The notes under the pieces: generated by a model
What the model was told of the DNA's origin: nothing
Seen by the model: the letters and a program-made list of their open reading frames with translations, nothing else
Databases searched by the model: none
Program-made: the position numbers and the translations under genes
Source: Dyella humicola
GTDB taxonomy: Bacteria > Pseudomonadota > Gammaproteobacteria > Xanthomonadales > Rhodanobacteraceae
Assembly: GCF_026283945.1 (NCBI RefSeq)
Contig: NZ_JAPDPC010000001.1
Location: 1,798,001 to 1,862,000 of the forward strand
Direction: 5' to 3'
Length of the DNA: 64,000 nucleotides
Part shown: positions 10,214-20,651 of the stretch, in pieces
Layout: each line of letters starts with the position of its first letter
Numbering within the stretch: position 1 is the first letter of the stretch

Positions 10214-11983
10214 ATGAGCCAGACTGCTTTTGCCCAAGCTGATGTTTCCTCATCCGAGCGCCCCGCAGACAATCAACTGATTTCCCCGCACGGCGGCGTA
10301 CTCAAAGAACTATATCTGCCGCCCGCGGATGCCGAATTGCTGAAACACCGCAGTGCTGGGCTGCCGGGCGTCGACCTCGACACCCGCCAGCTGTGCGATC
10401 TCGAATTGCTTTTGAACGGTGCATTTTCGCCGCTTGAAGGGTTTCTTACCCAAGGTGACTACCTTCGAGTGGTCGACGAGCTGCGCCTGGCCGACGGCAC
10501 GCTGTGGCCGATACCCATCACGCTGGACGTTAGCGAGGACTTCGCCGCCCGGCTTGCAGCGGGCAGCGAGGTGGCGCTACGCGATTCACAGGGCGTGCCG
10601 CTGGCCGTACTGACCGTCGAGGATATCTATCGGCCCGACCGCGAGCATGAGGCGCTGCGCGTATTCGGTACGACCGACCGCACCCATCCTGGCGTGGCGG
10701 AGCTGCTCGAGCGCTATCGTCCGGTGAACCTGGGCGGCCGCGTGCGTGGCATTCAAGCTCCCGCGCATTACGACTTTTCGGACTTGCGCGATACGCCCCG
10801 CCGTTTGCGCGAATGGTTCGATGCCAACGGCTGGTACCGCATCGTCGCATTCCAGACGCGAAACCCGATGCATCGTGCCCATCGGGAATTGACCTTTCGC
10901 GCAGCCCAACAGGTGGGAGCGAAGCTGCTGTTGCAGCCTTCGGTGGGGCGTACCAAGCCAGGCGATATCGACCATTTCACGCGCGTGCGCTGCTATCAGG
11001 CCTTGCTGCCGCAGTACCCGTCGCACAGCGCGCGGCTTTCGCTGCTGCCGCTGGCCATGCGCATGGGTGGGCCGCGCGAGGCGCTATGGCACGCCATCAT
11101 TCGCAAGAACTATGGTGCCAGCCATTTCATCGTAGGACGCGATCACGCCGGCCCCGGCAAGGACGCCAGCGGCAAGCCGTTCTACGGTGCCTTCGATGCA
11201 CAGCATCTGCTGGAGCGTCATCAGGACGAGTTGGGCATTCGTATCGTGCCGTTTCCAGCCATGGTGTATGTCGCGAACCGTGATACCTACCTGCCATCTA
11301 CTGAAGTGCAGTCCGACGACGAAGTGCGCGATATCTCCGGTACCCAGCTACGCCAGCATCTGCAAGAGGGCAGTGAGATCCCCTCGTGGTTCAGTTTTCC
11401 CGAGGTCGTGCAGATTCTCCGCGAACGTCATCCCGCCGAAGCGACACGCGGCTTCGCGCTGTTCTTCACCGGACTCTCCGGTGCCGGCAAGTCAACCATC
11501 GCCCAGGCGGTGGTAGCGCAACTGCTTGAACGGACCAGTCGCGCGGTAACCGTGCTCGACGGCGACGAGGTGCGCAAGCACCTGTCGAAGGGGCTGGGTT
11601 TTTCGCGAGAGGATCGCGTCGCCAACGTGACGCGTATCGGCTATGTCGCCAGCGAGATCGTGCGCCATGGCGGCATCGCGGTGTGCGCGCCGATTGCACC
11701 ATACGCGGACTCGCGGTCCCAGGCGCGCACGTTGGTGGAAGAGCATGGCGATTTCATCGAAATCCATGTCGCCACGTCGCTGGAAGTGTGCGAAGCGCGT
11801 GATCGGAAAGGTCTCTATGCGCAGGCACGTGCCGGTACCATCACACACTTCACCGGCATCAGTGATCCCTACGAAGCGCCGGAACAACCTGAGCTTCGCG
11901 TAGACGGCAACGCCGCAGAACCACTCGTGCTGGCACGCCATATCGTGTCGCTGCTGCAACAGCGGGGATTGCTGCGGAACTGA
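10214..11983 (+). CDS. sat-cysC: bifunctional sulfate adenylyltransferase (Sat type) / adenylylsulfate kinase
   Basis: A 589-residue fusion that makes APS from sulfate and ATP and then PAPS. Residues 1 to about 400 are a single-chain ATP sulfurylase: the QTRNPMHRAH motif (214-223) and GRDHAGPGKD (308-317) are present. Residues 410-589 are an APS kinase with an intact P-loop, GLSGAGKST (420-428), and DGDEVRKHLSKGLGFS, so the kinase should be active. The ATG at 10214 was chosen over an upstream frame that overlaps cysH. It replaces the GTPase-linked CysD/CysN(C) system of enteric bacteria and Xanthomonas. A 70-base gap follows cysH. Confidence 0.95.
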   Translation: MSQTAFAQADVSSSERPADNQLISPHGGVLKELYLPPADAELLKHRSAGLPGVDLDTRQLCDLELLLNGAFSPLEGFLTQGDYLRVVDELRLADGTLWPIPITLDVSEDFAARLAAGSEVALRDSQGVPLAVLTVEDIYRPDREHEALRVFGTTDRTHPGVAELLERYRPVNLGGRVRGIQAPAHYDFSDLRDTPRRLREWFDANGWYRIVAFQTRNPMHRAHRELTFRAAQQVGAKLLLQPSVGRTKPGDIDHFTRVRCYQALLPQYPSHSARLSLLPLAMRMGGPREALWHAIIRKNYGASHFIVGRDHAGPGKDASGKPFYGAFDAQHLLERHQDELGIRIVPFPAMVYVANRDTYLPSTEVQSDDEVRDISGTQLRQHLQEGSEIPSWFSFPEVVQILRERHPAEATRGFALFFTGLSGAGKSTIAQAVVAQLLERTSRAVTVLDGDEVRKHLSKGLGFSREDRVANVTRIGYVASEIVRHGGIAVCAPIAPYADSRSQARTLVEEHGDFIEIHVATSLEVCEARDRKGLYAQARAGTITHFTGISDPYEAPEQPELRVDGNAAEPLVLARHIVSLLQQRGLLRN

Positions 11984-12000
11984 GGTCCAGGTAGTCGTTG

Positions 12001-12040
12001 GCGGCCGGGGAAGGTCTAGATTGACCATTCCCCGAGCCGC
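12001..12040. terminator. hairpin between convergent sat-cysC and cysB
   Basis: GCGGC and GGGGAA pair with TTCCCC and GCCGC around a 15-base loop. It lies between the two convergent stop codons. There is no clear T-tract on either side, so termination is inferred from position. Confidence 0.4.
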
Positions 12041-12104
12041 TGGAATGACGCCGGGAGATGGCCCAGACGTTCGACAAGACGCAGAGAGCTCGCCCAAACG
12101 CCCT

Positions 12105-13124
12105 TCAATGCGCGTCAACCACCTGCTCAACCACCTTGCCCGGAACCCGCCGCTCACGCCAATGCGGTACGCCCGGCCAGTTCGCGGTGCCGACGCCCGC
12201 GGTGGCCAACGCGTTGCTCACCGCTCGTCGTTCCAGATGCGGCGCGAACACGCTGATGAAATCGAGCGCGTATTCGCGCAGCACGCTCTCCTTGCGCAAC
12301 ACGATCCAGGTGATGCAGGGCGCGAACAGGTGGTCGGCGTTCAGCTGGCGCAGATCCGTATCGTGCTCCGGTTGAAAGGCCATCTCCGCGAGCACACCAA
12401 TGCCCAGGCCTTCGCGCACATAGGTCTTGATCAGGTCGGCATCACTGGCCGTCATGGCAATCTGTGGTTGCAGGCTGGCCGCGTGGAAAGCCCGGGTCAG
12501 TGACGATTCCGGCTTGAGCGAGGAGTCGTAGCTTATCAACGGTTGTGCCGCCAACTGTTCCAGCGTCGGTGGTCGGTTGCGGCGGGCAAGCGGGTGATCG
12601 TGCGGCGCCACCACGATCCGATTCCAGCGATAAGCGGGCAGGGCGATGCCGCTCGGTGGCGGAGCGCCAGCTGTGGTACTGACAATGGCCAGGTCGACGA
12701 GGCCGCCTTCCAACAGGGAGATGACGTCCGAGTCGCTGACCGGCTGCAGATGTACGCTCACTTGCGGATAGCTTCGACTCAGCGCGGCCACGGCGCTGGG
12801 CAGGGCAAAGCGCGCCTGGGTATGCGTGGTGGCGATGCGCAGCGTGCCGTGCGCCTCGTTGCGAAGATTGGCGGCGATGGAACGGATATTGGCCGCCTCG
12901 GCCAGGATCGTGCGCGCGCGCTCCAGCACCTGGGTGCCCGCGTGGGTGATCGCATGCAGGCTGCGACCCTTGCGGTGGAACAGCTGGAAGCCTAGCTCGT
13001 CCTCAAGCTGCCGCAGCAGCTTGCTCAAGCCCGGCTGGGTGGCGTGCACCCGCTCGGCCGCGAGCGTGATGTTGAGTCCGGCGTCGGCGATGGCTATCAG
13101 GTAGCGCAACTGCGTAAGAGTCAT
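12105..13124 (-). CDS. cysB: LysR-type regulator CysB
   Basis: A 339-residue LysR protein that closely resembles CysB, the N-acetylserine-responsive activator of sulfur assimilation. The N-terminal helix-turn-helix reads MTLTQLRYLIAIADAG and TQPGLSKLLRQLEDELGFQL. The effector domain begins with the CysB hallmark IATTHTQARFALP and contains YRWNRIVVAPHDHPL. The start at 13124 fits the family; a longer frame reaches 13286. It lies amid the cys genes and is divergent from cysG, so cysG is a natural target. Confidence 0.92.
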   Translation of the reverse strand: MTLTQLRYLIAIADAGLNITLAAERVHATQPGLSKLLRQLEDELGFQLFHRKGRSLHAITHAGTQVLERARTILAEAANIRSIAANLRNEAHGTLRIATTHTQARFALPSAVAALSRSYPQVSVHLQPVSDSDVISLLEGGLVDLAIVSTTAGAPPPSGIALPAYRWNRIVVAPHDHPLARRNRPPTLEQLAAQPLISYDSSLKPESSLTRAFHAASLQPQIAMTASDADLIKTYVREGLGIGVLAEMAFQPEHDTDLRQLNADHLFAPCITWIVLRKESVLREYALDFISVFAPHLERRAVSNALATAGVGTANWPGVPHWRERRVPGKVVEQVVDAH

Positions 13125-13293
13125 GATGTGGGTTCCGCTGGCGATCGAGGAGGGTTGGGCTCGTGGTCGCGGAGCGGATACATCGCGTGTCCTCGCACGA
13201 AGTCCAGCGCTGGCGGGTGCTGGCGGGAGTCCCGGTGCTCGGTGATCTGCGATGGATGTGCATGGCGCTAAGGCGTCGTCAGGCAAGGCTAAT

Positions 13294-13303
13294 TAGACGT
13301 CTA
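13294..13303. promoter_or_regulatory. palindrome upstream of the cysG promoter, candidate CysB site
   Basis: TAGACGTCTA is a perfect 10-base palindrome in an A/T-rich patch of the 347-base cysB-cysG intergenic region, about 31 bases upstream of the cysG -35 box. LysR regulators usually bind such positions. CysB binding is inferred. Confidence 0.35.
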
Positions 13304-13333
13304 TACATCTATTGGTGCGCTGCGTCAATGTTT

Positions 13334-13362
13334 TTGGCGCTGGCGGAGGGCGCGCTTATAAC
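13334..13362 (+). promoter_or_regulatory. candidate sigma70 promoter of cysG
   Basis: TTGGCG (13334-13339) and TATAAC (13357-13362) are separated by 17 bases. The start would be near 13369, giving a leader of about 100 bases before the cysG ATG. A second inverted repeat, ACAAAT-T-ATTTGT (13385-13397), lies in that leader. Confidence 0.5.
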
Positions 13363-13471
13363 CGCAGGGCATATAGGCAGCGATACAAATTATTTGTGTG
13401 CTCGACGCCGCTTGCCTAGCGTGGGCCGGACCAACACTGCCGTTGTTATCCCCGATGGAGCCCTTGGATCG

Positions 13472-14908
13472 ATGAAGCTGTACCCGTTGTTTGCGGATCT
13501 CTCCGGTCGCCCAGTACTGGTGGTGGGCGGTGGCGTGGTCGGCGAACGCAAGGCGTCCTCGCTGTTGGAAGCCGGCGCTCGGGTAACGGTGGGGGCACCC
13601 GAACTCAATCCGACCTTGCGAACATGGTGGGAGCAGGGGCGCATTTCCTGGCGCGCCGGAACGTTTGAGGATGCGTGGCTGGATGACATCTGGCTGGTTG
13701 TCGCGGCCACCAGCGATGCTGTCCTGCACGCGCATATGGCGGTCTTGGCCGAGGCTCGGCGCCTGTTCATCAACGTGGTCGACGATGCGGCCTTATCGAG
13801 TTTCCACGTGCCAGCTGTGGTTGATCGCGCCCCGGTGACCATCGCGATTTCCAGTGGCGGCCACGCGCCGATGCTGGCGCGACTCTTGCGCGAACGACTT
13901 GAGCTGCTGATCGATCCGGTGATGGGGCCGCTGGCATCGCTGCTGGCCGACATGCGCTCACGCATTCGCACTCGACTGCCGGACCTCGCCGTGCGGCGCC
14001 GCTACTATGAGCATTTGCTCGGTGGCCCCGTGCTTAGCCTGCTGCGGCGCCGACAGCAGGCCTTGGCCGAGGCGGCTGCGGAGCGACTGCTCGAAACCGC
14101 GCACACCGACCCGGGCGGCTCCGTGGTGTTGCTTGGCGCGGGGCCGGGAGATCCGGGCCTGCTTACGTTGCGTGGCCTTAGGGCGCTCAACGAGGCCGAT
14201 GTGATCCTGCACGACCGGCTCGTCAGTGCCGAAGTGCTCGCCTTGGCGCGTCGCGACGCCGAACGCATCGAAGTGGCCAAGCAGGCCGGCAACCATCACA
14301 CCACCCAGGCCCAGATCCATGCGCTGATGCTGGAGCACGCCAGGGCGGGCCGCCGTGTCGTACGGCTTAAGGGAGGCGATCCCTTCGTGTTCGGGCGCGG
14401 CGGCGAGGAGCTGGAGTTCCTGCGGGGACACGGCATTGCCTACGAAGTGGTTCCCGGCATCACGGCGGCACTGGCCTGCGCGGCCTACGCCGGGATTCCG
14501 CTGACCCATCGCGACCATGCCCAGTCGGTGCGCCTGGTCACGGCGCACTGCCAGGGGTCGATCGACACGCTTGATTGGCAGGCGCTGGCGCAGGAACGGC
14601 AGACGCTGGCCGTCTATATGGGAACCAGTGAACTGCCAAGGTTGCAGCAACAGTTGATCGCGCATGGCCGGGCCGGAACGACACCGTTCGCCATCATCGA
14701 AAACGGCTCGCGCCCCGAACAGCGCGTGATCACCGGCAGCTTGTCGACCCTGGTCGAGCGCGCCACCGGCTACGACGTTTGCTCGCCCGCCTTGCTGGTC
14801 ATCGGCGAGGTCGCGGCGCTTGCCCATACGCTCGCATGGTTTGGCCGTCCGCCGCTGGGAACCGCGCTTCCGGTATCGTCGCCGAAGCCCGAGGCGCTGA
14901 CCGCTTGA
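13472..14908 (+). CDS. cysG: siroheme synthase (multifunctional)
   Basis: A 478-residue trifunctional enzyme that converts uroporphyrinogen III to siroheme, the CysI cofactor. Residues 1 to about 210 are the precorrin-2 dehydrogenase/ferrochelatase part: [20 protein letters not shown] begins a Rossmann fold. Residues 215-460 are the SAM-dependent methyltransferase: [36 protein letters not shown] and [20 protein letters not shown]. The ATG at 13472 matches the family start; longer in-frame starts add an unrelated leader. cysK follows after 88 bases. Confidence 0.95.
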   Translation: MKLYPLFADLSGRPVLVVGGGVVGERKASSLLEAGARVTVGAPELNPTLRTWWEQGRISWRAGTFEDAWLDDIWLVVAATSDAVLHAHMAVLAEARRLFINVVDDAALSSFHVPAVVDRAPVTIAISSGGHAPMLARLLRERLELLIDPVMGPLASLLADMRSRIRTRLPDLAVRRRYYEHLLGGPVLSLLRRRQQALAEAAAERLLETAHTDPGGSVVLLGAGPGDPGLLTLRGLRALNEADVILHDRLVSAEVLALARRDAERIEVAKQAGNHHTTQAQIHALMLEHARAGRRVVRLKGGDPFVFGRGGEELEFLRGHGIAYEVVPGITAALACAAYAGIPLTHRDHAQSVRLVTAHCQGSIDTLDWQALAQERQTLAVYMGTSELPRLQQQLIAHGRAGTTPFAIIENGSRPEQRVITGSLSTLVERATGYDVCSPALLVIGEVAALAHTLAWFGRPPLGTALPVSSPKPEALTA

Positions 14909-14996
14909 CGTAACCTTTCCATGCGCCGGCGCACCATCGCGGGCATCCTTGCGTTTATCCGTACCCTCCTTCCATACCGTGCCACGGAGCGACCTC

Positions 14997-15938
14997 ATGA
15001 TTTACGACAGCATTCTCGACACCATCGGTAATACGCCTATCGTGCGCATTCATCGACTGGCGCCGAAACACGTGACCCTGTACGTGAAGGTGGAGGCGTT
15101 CAATCCAGCCGGCTCGGTGAAGGACCGCCTGGCTTACGCCATCATCATCGATGCGGAGCAGCGCGGCCTGCTGAAACCGGGCCAGACCGTGGTGGAGGCC
15201 ACCTCCGGCAATACAGGCGTGGCCCTGGCGGCCGTGTGCGCGGCTCGCGGCTATCCCTTCGTTGCGGTGATGACGGAGACGTTCTCCATCGAGCGACGCA
15301 AGCTGATCCGCGCCTACGGCGGCAAGGTGCTGCTGACGCCGGCGGCCGAACGCGGCAGCGGCATGGTGCGCAAGGCCAAGGAGCTGTCGGAGAAGCACGG
15401 CTGGTTCCTGGCCCGGCAATTCGAGAATGAGGCCAACCCGGCGTATCACCGCAATACGACGGCCCCGGAAATCCTGCGTGATTTCGCCGGTCGCCGACTG
15501 GACTATTTCGTCACCGGCTGGGGCACCGGCGGCACGCTGACCGGCGTGGGCGAGGTGCTGCGGGTGGCACGTCCCGAAGTGAAGCTGATTGCCAGCGAAC
15601 CGGCCGGTGCGGCGTTGCTGACGGGCAACGAATGGCAGCCGCACAAGATCCAGGGCTGGACCCCGGACTTTGTGCCGGCCGTGCTCAACCGCGACGTCGT
15701 GCACCAGATCCTGCCAGTGGACGATGTGCTGGCGCGTGACACTTCACGTGATCTGGCGCAGAAGGAAGGCATCTTCGTCGGCATCTCGGCCGGCGCCACG
15801 CTGGCGGCTGCCCTGAAGGTCGCGAAGGACGCACCGGAAGGTTCGGTGCTGCTGGCCATGCTGCCCGACACCGGCGAGCGCTATCTGTCGACGTTCCTGT
15901 TCGAAGGCGTCAACGAAGGCTCGGACGAGGTGGAGTAA
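14997..15938 (+). CDS. cysK: cysteine synthase A (O-acetylserine sulfhydrylase)
   Basis: A PLP enzyme that makes cysteine from O-acetylserine and sulfide, closing the sulfate-assimilation pathway encoded upstream. It has 313 residues. The PLP lysine lies in NPAGSVKDRLAYAI, the substrate loop is EATSGNTGVALA, and the phosphate-binding loop is TGWGTGGTLTGVG. The start MIYDSILDTIGNTPIVRIH is typical. It is followed by a pair of inverted repeats before convergent purB. Confidence 0.95.
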   Translation: MIYDSILDTIGNTPIVRIHRLAPKHVTLYVKVEAFNPAGSVKDRLAYAIIIDAEQRGLLKPGQTVVEATSGNTGVALAAVCAARGYPFVAVMTETFSIERRKLIRAYGGKVLLTPAAERGSGMVRKAKELSEKHGWFLARQFENEANPAYHRNTTAPEILRDFAGRRLDYFVTGWGTGGTLTGVGEVLRVARPEVKLIASEPAGAALLTGNEWQPHKIQGWTPDFVPAVLNRDVVHQILPVDDVLARDTSRDLAQKEGIFVGISAGATLAAALKVAKDAPEGSVLLAMLPDTGERYLSTFLFEGVNEGSDEVE

Positions 15939-15949
15939 AGCTTCTACTT

Positions 15950-16099
15950 CCTCTCCCCTCCGGGGAGAGGATTGAGGTGAGCCCCTAAAAGGGGGTAAAG
16001 GGCGGGTGCTCGCGGAAAGGTCTCAATAAAGCGCGCTTTGAGCAACTTCCGTCGCAAGATTGGCCCCTCACCCTAACCCTCTCCCCGGAGGGGAGAGGG
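15950..16099. repeat. inverted pair of GGGGAGAGG palindromes (REP-like doublet)
   Basis: CCTCTCCCC/GGGGAGAGG (15950-15970) and CCCTCTCCCC/GGGGAGAGGG (16077-16099) are two hairpins with flanks related as inverted copies. They sit between convergent cysK and purB. A third, similar hairpin occurs at 35200-35226. The pairing of opposed palindromes resembles REP/BIME elements and could also serve as a bidirectional terminator. Confidence 0.65.
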
Positions 16100-16113
16100 G
16101 AGAGAGCGGTGTT

Positions 16114-17562
<1,449 letters not shown>

Positions 17563-17617
17563 CTAACGAAGCCGGGCCTATAGTCTCCCCAACTTTCCCG
17601 CCAGGAATCGCAAGGAT

Positions 17618-19015
17618 ATGAGTCAGTTCCGCATCGAACACGACAGCATGGGCGAGCTCAAGGTGCCGACCAAGGCGCTGTATGGCGCCCAGACCCAGCG
17701 CGCCGTGGACAATTTTCCTATCTCCGGCCTGCACCTGCCGCGCAGCTTTATCCGGGCCCTGGGCCTGATCAAGGCCGCCGCGGCCGACGCGAACCTGGCG
17801 CTGGGATATCTGAAGAAGACCCAGGCCACCGCGATTCGCCGGGCCTCGCTGGCGGTGGCAAAGGGCGACTACGACGACCAGTTTCCGATCGATGTGTTCC
17901 AGACCGGGTCGGGCACCAGCACCAATATGAATGCCAACGAGGTGATCGCCCATCTGGCCAACCGCGCTGGTAGCAAGATCCATCCGAACGATCACGTCAA
18001 CTATGGGCAGAGCTCCAATGACGTGATTCCGACCGCGATCCATGTCAGCGCAACGCTCACCACCAGCGAACAATTGCTGCCGGCGCTCAAGCACCTCAAA
18101 CGCACCATCGACCGCCGCGCCCGTGAACTGCGCAATGTGCCCAAGACCGGTCGCACGCATCTGATGGATGCGATGCCGGTCACGTTCGGACAGGAGCTGT
18201 CCGGTTGGGCCGCACAGATCGGCACGGCCATCGAACGCATCGAGGACAGCCTGAAACGCATGCGCCGGTTGCCGCTGGGTGGCACGGCTGTCGGTACCGG
18301 CATCAACGCCGATCCAAAGTTTGGTGCTGCAGTAGCGCGCGAACTCAGGAAGCTCACCGGTGTGCGTTTCGAAACCGCAGAGAACTACTTCGAAGGTATG
18401 GCGGCACAGGACGCAGCGGTGGAATTATCTGGCCAACTGAAGACGTTGGCGGTGGGCCTGATGAAGATCGCCAACGACCTGCGTTGGATGAACTCCGGTC
18501 CGCTCGCAGGTTTGGGAGAAATCGAGTTGCCGGCCTTGCAGCCCGGTTCGTCGATCATGCCAGGCAAGGTCAATCCGGTGATTCCCGAGGCGACCGCGAT
18601 GGTCGCCGCCCAGGTCATCGGCAACGACGCGGCGATTACCATCGCCGGTCAGTCGGGCAATTTCCAGCTCAACGTGATGCTGCCCTTGGTGGCCCACAAC
18701 CTGCTGGAGTCGCTCGGCATCCTGTCCAACGTCAGCGTGTTGCTGGCCGACAAGGCCATCGCCGGCTTCAAAGTGAACACCGCGCGGGTGAAGGAGGCCT
18801 TGGACAAGAACCCGATCCTGGTCACCGCGCTCAATCCGGTGATCGGTTACGAGAAGGGCGCGGCAACGGCCAAGCAGGCCTATAAGGAAAAGCGCCCGAT
18901 CCTCGATGTGGCGCTGGAAACCACCGGCTTGTCGAAGAGCGAGCTACAGAAACTGCTCGACCCAATGACGCTTACGCGCGGTGGCATCCACGGTGGAGGC
19001 GGTGGCGGCGGTTGA
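17618..19015 (+). CDS. fumC: fumarate hydratase class II
   Basis: Interconverts fumarate and malate in the TCA cycle without an iron-sulfur cluster. It has 465 residues. Signatures are FQTGSGTSTNMNANEV, GQSSNDVIPTA and PGSSIMPGKVNPVIPEA. AAGGAT precedes the ATG, and a TATAGT that could be a -10 box lies at 17579-17584. The protein ends in a run of seven glycines after RGGIHGG, a tail not usual in FumC. Confidence 0.95.
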   Translation: MSQFRIEHDSMGELKVPTKALYGAQTQRAVDNFPISGLHLPRSFIRALGLIKAAAADANLALGYLKKTQATAIRRASLAVAKGDYDDQFPIDVFQTGSGTSTNMNANEVIAHLANRAGSKIHPNDHVNYGQSSNDVIPTAIHVSATLTTSEQLLPALKHLKRTIDRRARELRNVPKTGRTHLMDAMPVTFGQELSGWAAQIGTAIERIEDSLKRMRRLPLGGTAVGTGINADPKFGAAVARELRKLTGVRFETAENYFEGMAAQDAAVELSGQLKTLAVGLMKIANDLRWMNSGPLAGLGEIELPALQPGSSIMPGKVNPVIPEATAMVAAQVIGNDAAITIAGQSGNFQLNVMLPLVAHNLLESLGILSNVSVLLADKAIAGFKVNTARVKEALDKNPILVTALNPVIGYEKGAATAKQAYKEKRPILDVALETTGLSKSELQKLLDPMTLTRGGIHGGGGGGG

Positions 19016-19039
19016 GGTGCCGCCGCGGTGCTCAAGCCC

Positions 19040-19606
19040 TCAGTTTGAAGAGTGCTCGCGGCACTTCTCGACATTCGCTTCGCCCAGTGCCGTCGCATAC
19101 GGCTTGAACGCGTCGAGTTGGGTGGCCAGTTCGTCCTGCGCCGCCTTCATGCTGGCCACGTCGTCGCAAATCTTCCCGGCGGCAACTTTCACGTTCTTCG
19201 CCGCCGCTTCGATCTCGTCGTGGGCGGCGGCTTTGTCTTCGTCGCTACCGGCCAGCTTGCTGGCGACCGAACCCACCGCTTTGGCCGCCGTTGCGGCGCC
19301 TGCCTTGCCGGTGGCGATGGCGTCCTCACGCATGGCTTGCGCCGATGCGTTGTAGTGCTGCAGCAATGCGCGCTGCGCGTCGTTAACGGGCACATCATGG
19401 CCGTCGATGGTGAGCTTGCCGCTGCCATCGACGACGGCATCCGGTGCGCCTTCGGCGTGGATGGTGACCTGGCCGTCCTGCAGCGTGATGCGGTGGTTGA
19501 TGATGTCGGTATGTCCGCCGAACACCTGGGTATCGTTGGACGAGTTGCTGCAGGCTGTGATCATGCCGGCGATCGCCAGCAACAAGGGGAGACGTCGAAA
19601 GATCAT
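19040..19606 (-). CDS. putative DUF2884 (YggN-like) lipoprotein
   Basis: A 188-residue protein with a lipoprotein signal: MIFRRLPLLLAIAGMITAC, cleavage before C19. The start at 19606 has AAGGAG nine bases upstream; the open frame continues further without a signal sequence. The body has a short beta-rich part (ITLQDGQVTIHAEG, KLTIDGHDV) followed by a long alanine-rich helical region. This layout resembles the DUF2884/YggN family of enteric bacteria. The function is unknown. It is convergent with fumC. Confidence 0.7.
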   Translation of the reverse strand: MIFRRLPLLLAIAGMITACSNSSNDTQVFGGHTDIINHRITLQDGQVTIHAEGAPDAVVDGSGKLTIDGHDVPVNDAQRALLQHYNASAQAMREDAIATGKAGAATAAKAVGSVASKLAGSDEDKAAAHDEIEAAAKNVKVAAGKICDDVASMKAAQDELATQLDAFKPYATALGEANVEKCREHSSN

Positions 19607-20078
19607 GTGCTGGCACTCCTTATCCGGGTTCAAAGCCTGAGTTCGGTGCGACGTAGGCGGAGCTGTTGGCACGCGGGCAAGCTTGTCGCTCGGGTCGATC
19701 ATACGAGCTGTGGTTCAACCCATGCCACGGAAGGTGGGTCGATCGCGGTGCCGCAGGAAACAGCGGCAATCGATGATGGCATGGCGCTCAACCTCCTCGC
19801 CGACCACATTTTCGATCGGATGGCACCGCTGAACGGGTACGCGCACAGGCATGGGCAGCCATGGACGACGCGCTTCGGTAAACGGGAGGCAACCCGGACA
19901 CGGACCTGGCTGGAGCGGTCGCTCGCACACACTTTTTATGCACATTCGGTGTGCTCACTTAGGCCAGCACACTTGGCGTGCACGCTCTTCTCGAAAGCTT
20001 TGAGCACCGGGGTTGCTCCACAAGCCGAAGCTTTATTTGCTGTCCATATCACCTGCAGAAATTGAGGAGAAGACTTTT
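19607..20078. other. intergenic region between two divergent lipoprotein genes
   Basis: 472 bases without a convincing gene. Near the right side, GTGTGCT (19949-19955) and AGCACAC (19966-19972) form a 7-base inverted repeat within a cluster of CACAC/GTGTG runs; it could be an operator or leader hairpin for the SlyB-like gene. No clear -35/-10 pair was found. Confidence 0.3.
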
Positions 20079-20552
20079 ATGAATGCTCGTCTCAATGCGC
20101 TTCGCACTATGTCGTTCGCGCTCTGTGTCGGACTGCTCGTTTCAGCTTGTGAGACGCAACCTAGCGCCAACAGGTTCAGTTCCAATCAGGCCATGACGGC
20201 GCAGAGCGTCGAGCTTGGCACGGTGGAGACCGTCCGTGACGTAACGATTCAGCCTGGGAACTCCACCTTGGGCGCGGCTACGGGTGCCGTACTGGGTGGC
20301 CTCGTGGGTAGCAACATCGGCAGTGGCACCCGCGCCAATACGGCCGGTGCGGTGGCTGGCGCCGTCGGTGGCGGCCTGGCCGGCAATGCCATCGGCCGTG
20401 GCTCGAGTACGGCCGGTGTTGAAGTGGGTGTACTGCTGGATTCCGGTCGACGCTTGAACATAGTGCAGCCGGGGACTTCGAATGATTTCCGCCCGGGTGA
20501 CCGCGCGCGGGTGAGCTCCGGCGGTGGCACCACCCGCGTCGTCCGCGGGTGA
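20079..20552 (+). CDS. SlyB-like glycine-zipper outer membrane lipoprotein
   Basis: A 157-residue protein with lipoprotein signal MNARLNALRTMSFALCVGLLVSAC. Residues about 65-115 form a glycine-zipper pair (GAVLGGLVGSNIGSG and GAVAGAVGGGLAGNAIG) typical of SlyB/OsmB-type lipoproteins. A short beta region follows (VLLDSGRRLNIVQPG). GAGGAG lies ten bases before the ATG. SlyB-type lipoproteins stabilise the outer membrane; a PhoP-type box was not recognised here. Confidence 0.85.
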   Translation: MNARLNALRTMSFALCVGLLVSACETQPSANRFSSNQAMTAQSVELGTVETVRDVTIQPGNSTLGAATGAVLGGLVGSNIGSGTRANTAGAVAGAVGGGLAGNAIGRGSSTAGVEVGVLLDSGRRLNIVQPGTSNDFRPGDRARVSSGGGTTRVVRG

Positions 20553-20597
20553 GCTTCGGCGGTCGTACGACTCGCGGCACGTGTTGATTTCAAAAGC

Positions 20598-20645
20598 TTG
20601 CCCCACCGGCACTCCGCATCCTTGCGGAAGGTGCCGGTGGGGCAA
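20598..20645. terminator. strong hairpin between convergent slyB-like gene and ABC permease gene
   Basis: A 15-base perfect stem (20598-20612 with 20631-20645) around a loop that itself contains TCCGC/GCGGA. On the minus strand it is followed by CTTTTG, so it most plausibly ends the ABC operon. Confidence 0.65.
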
Positions 20646-20651
20646 AGTACA

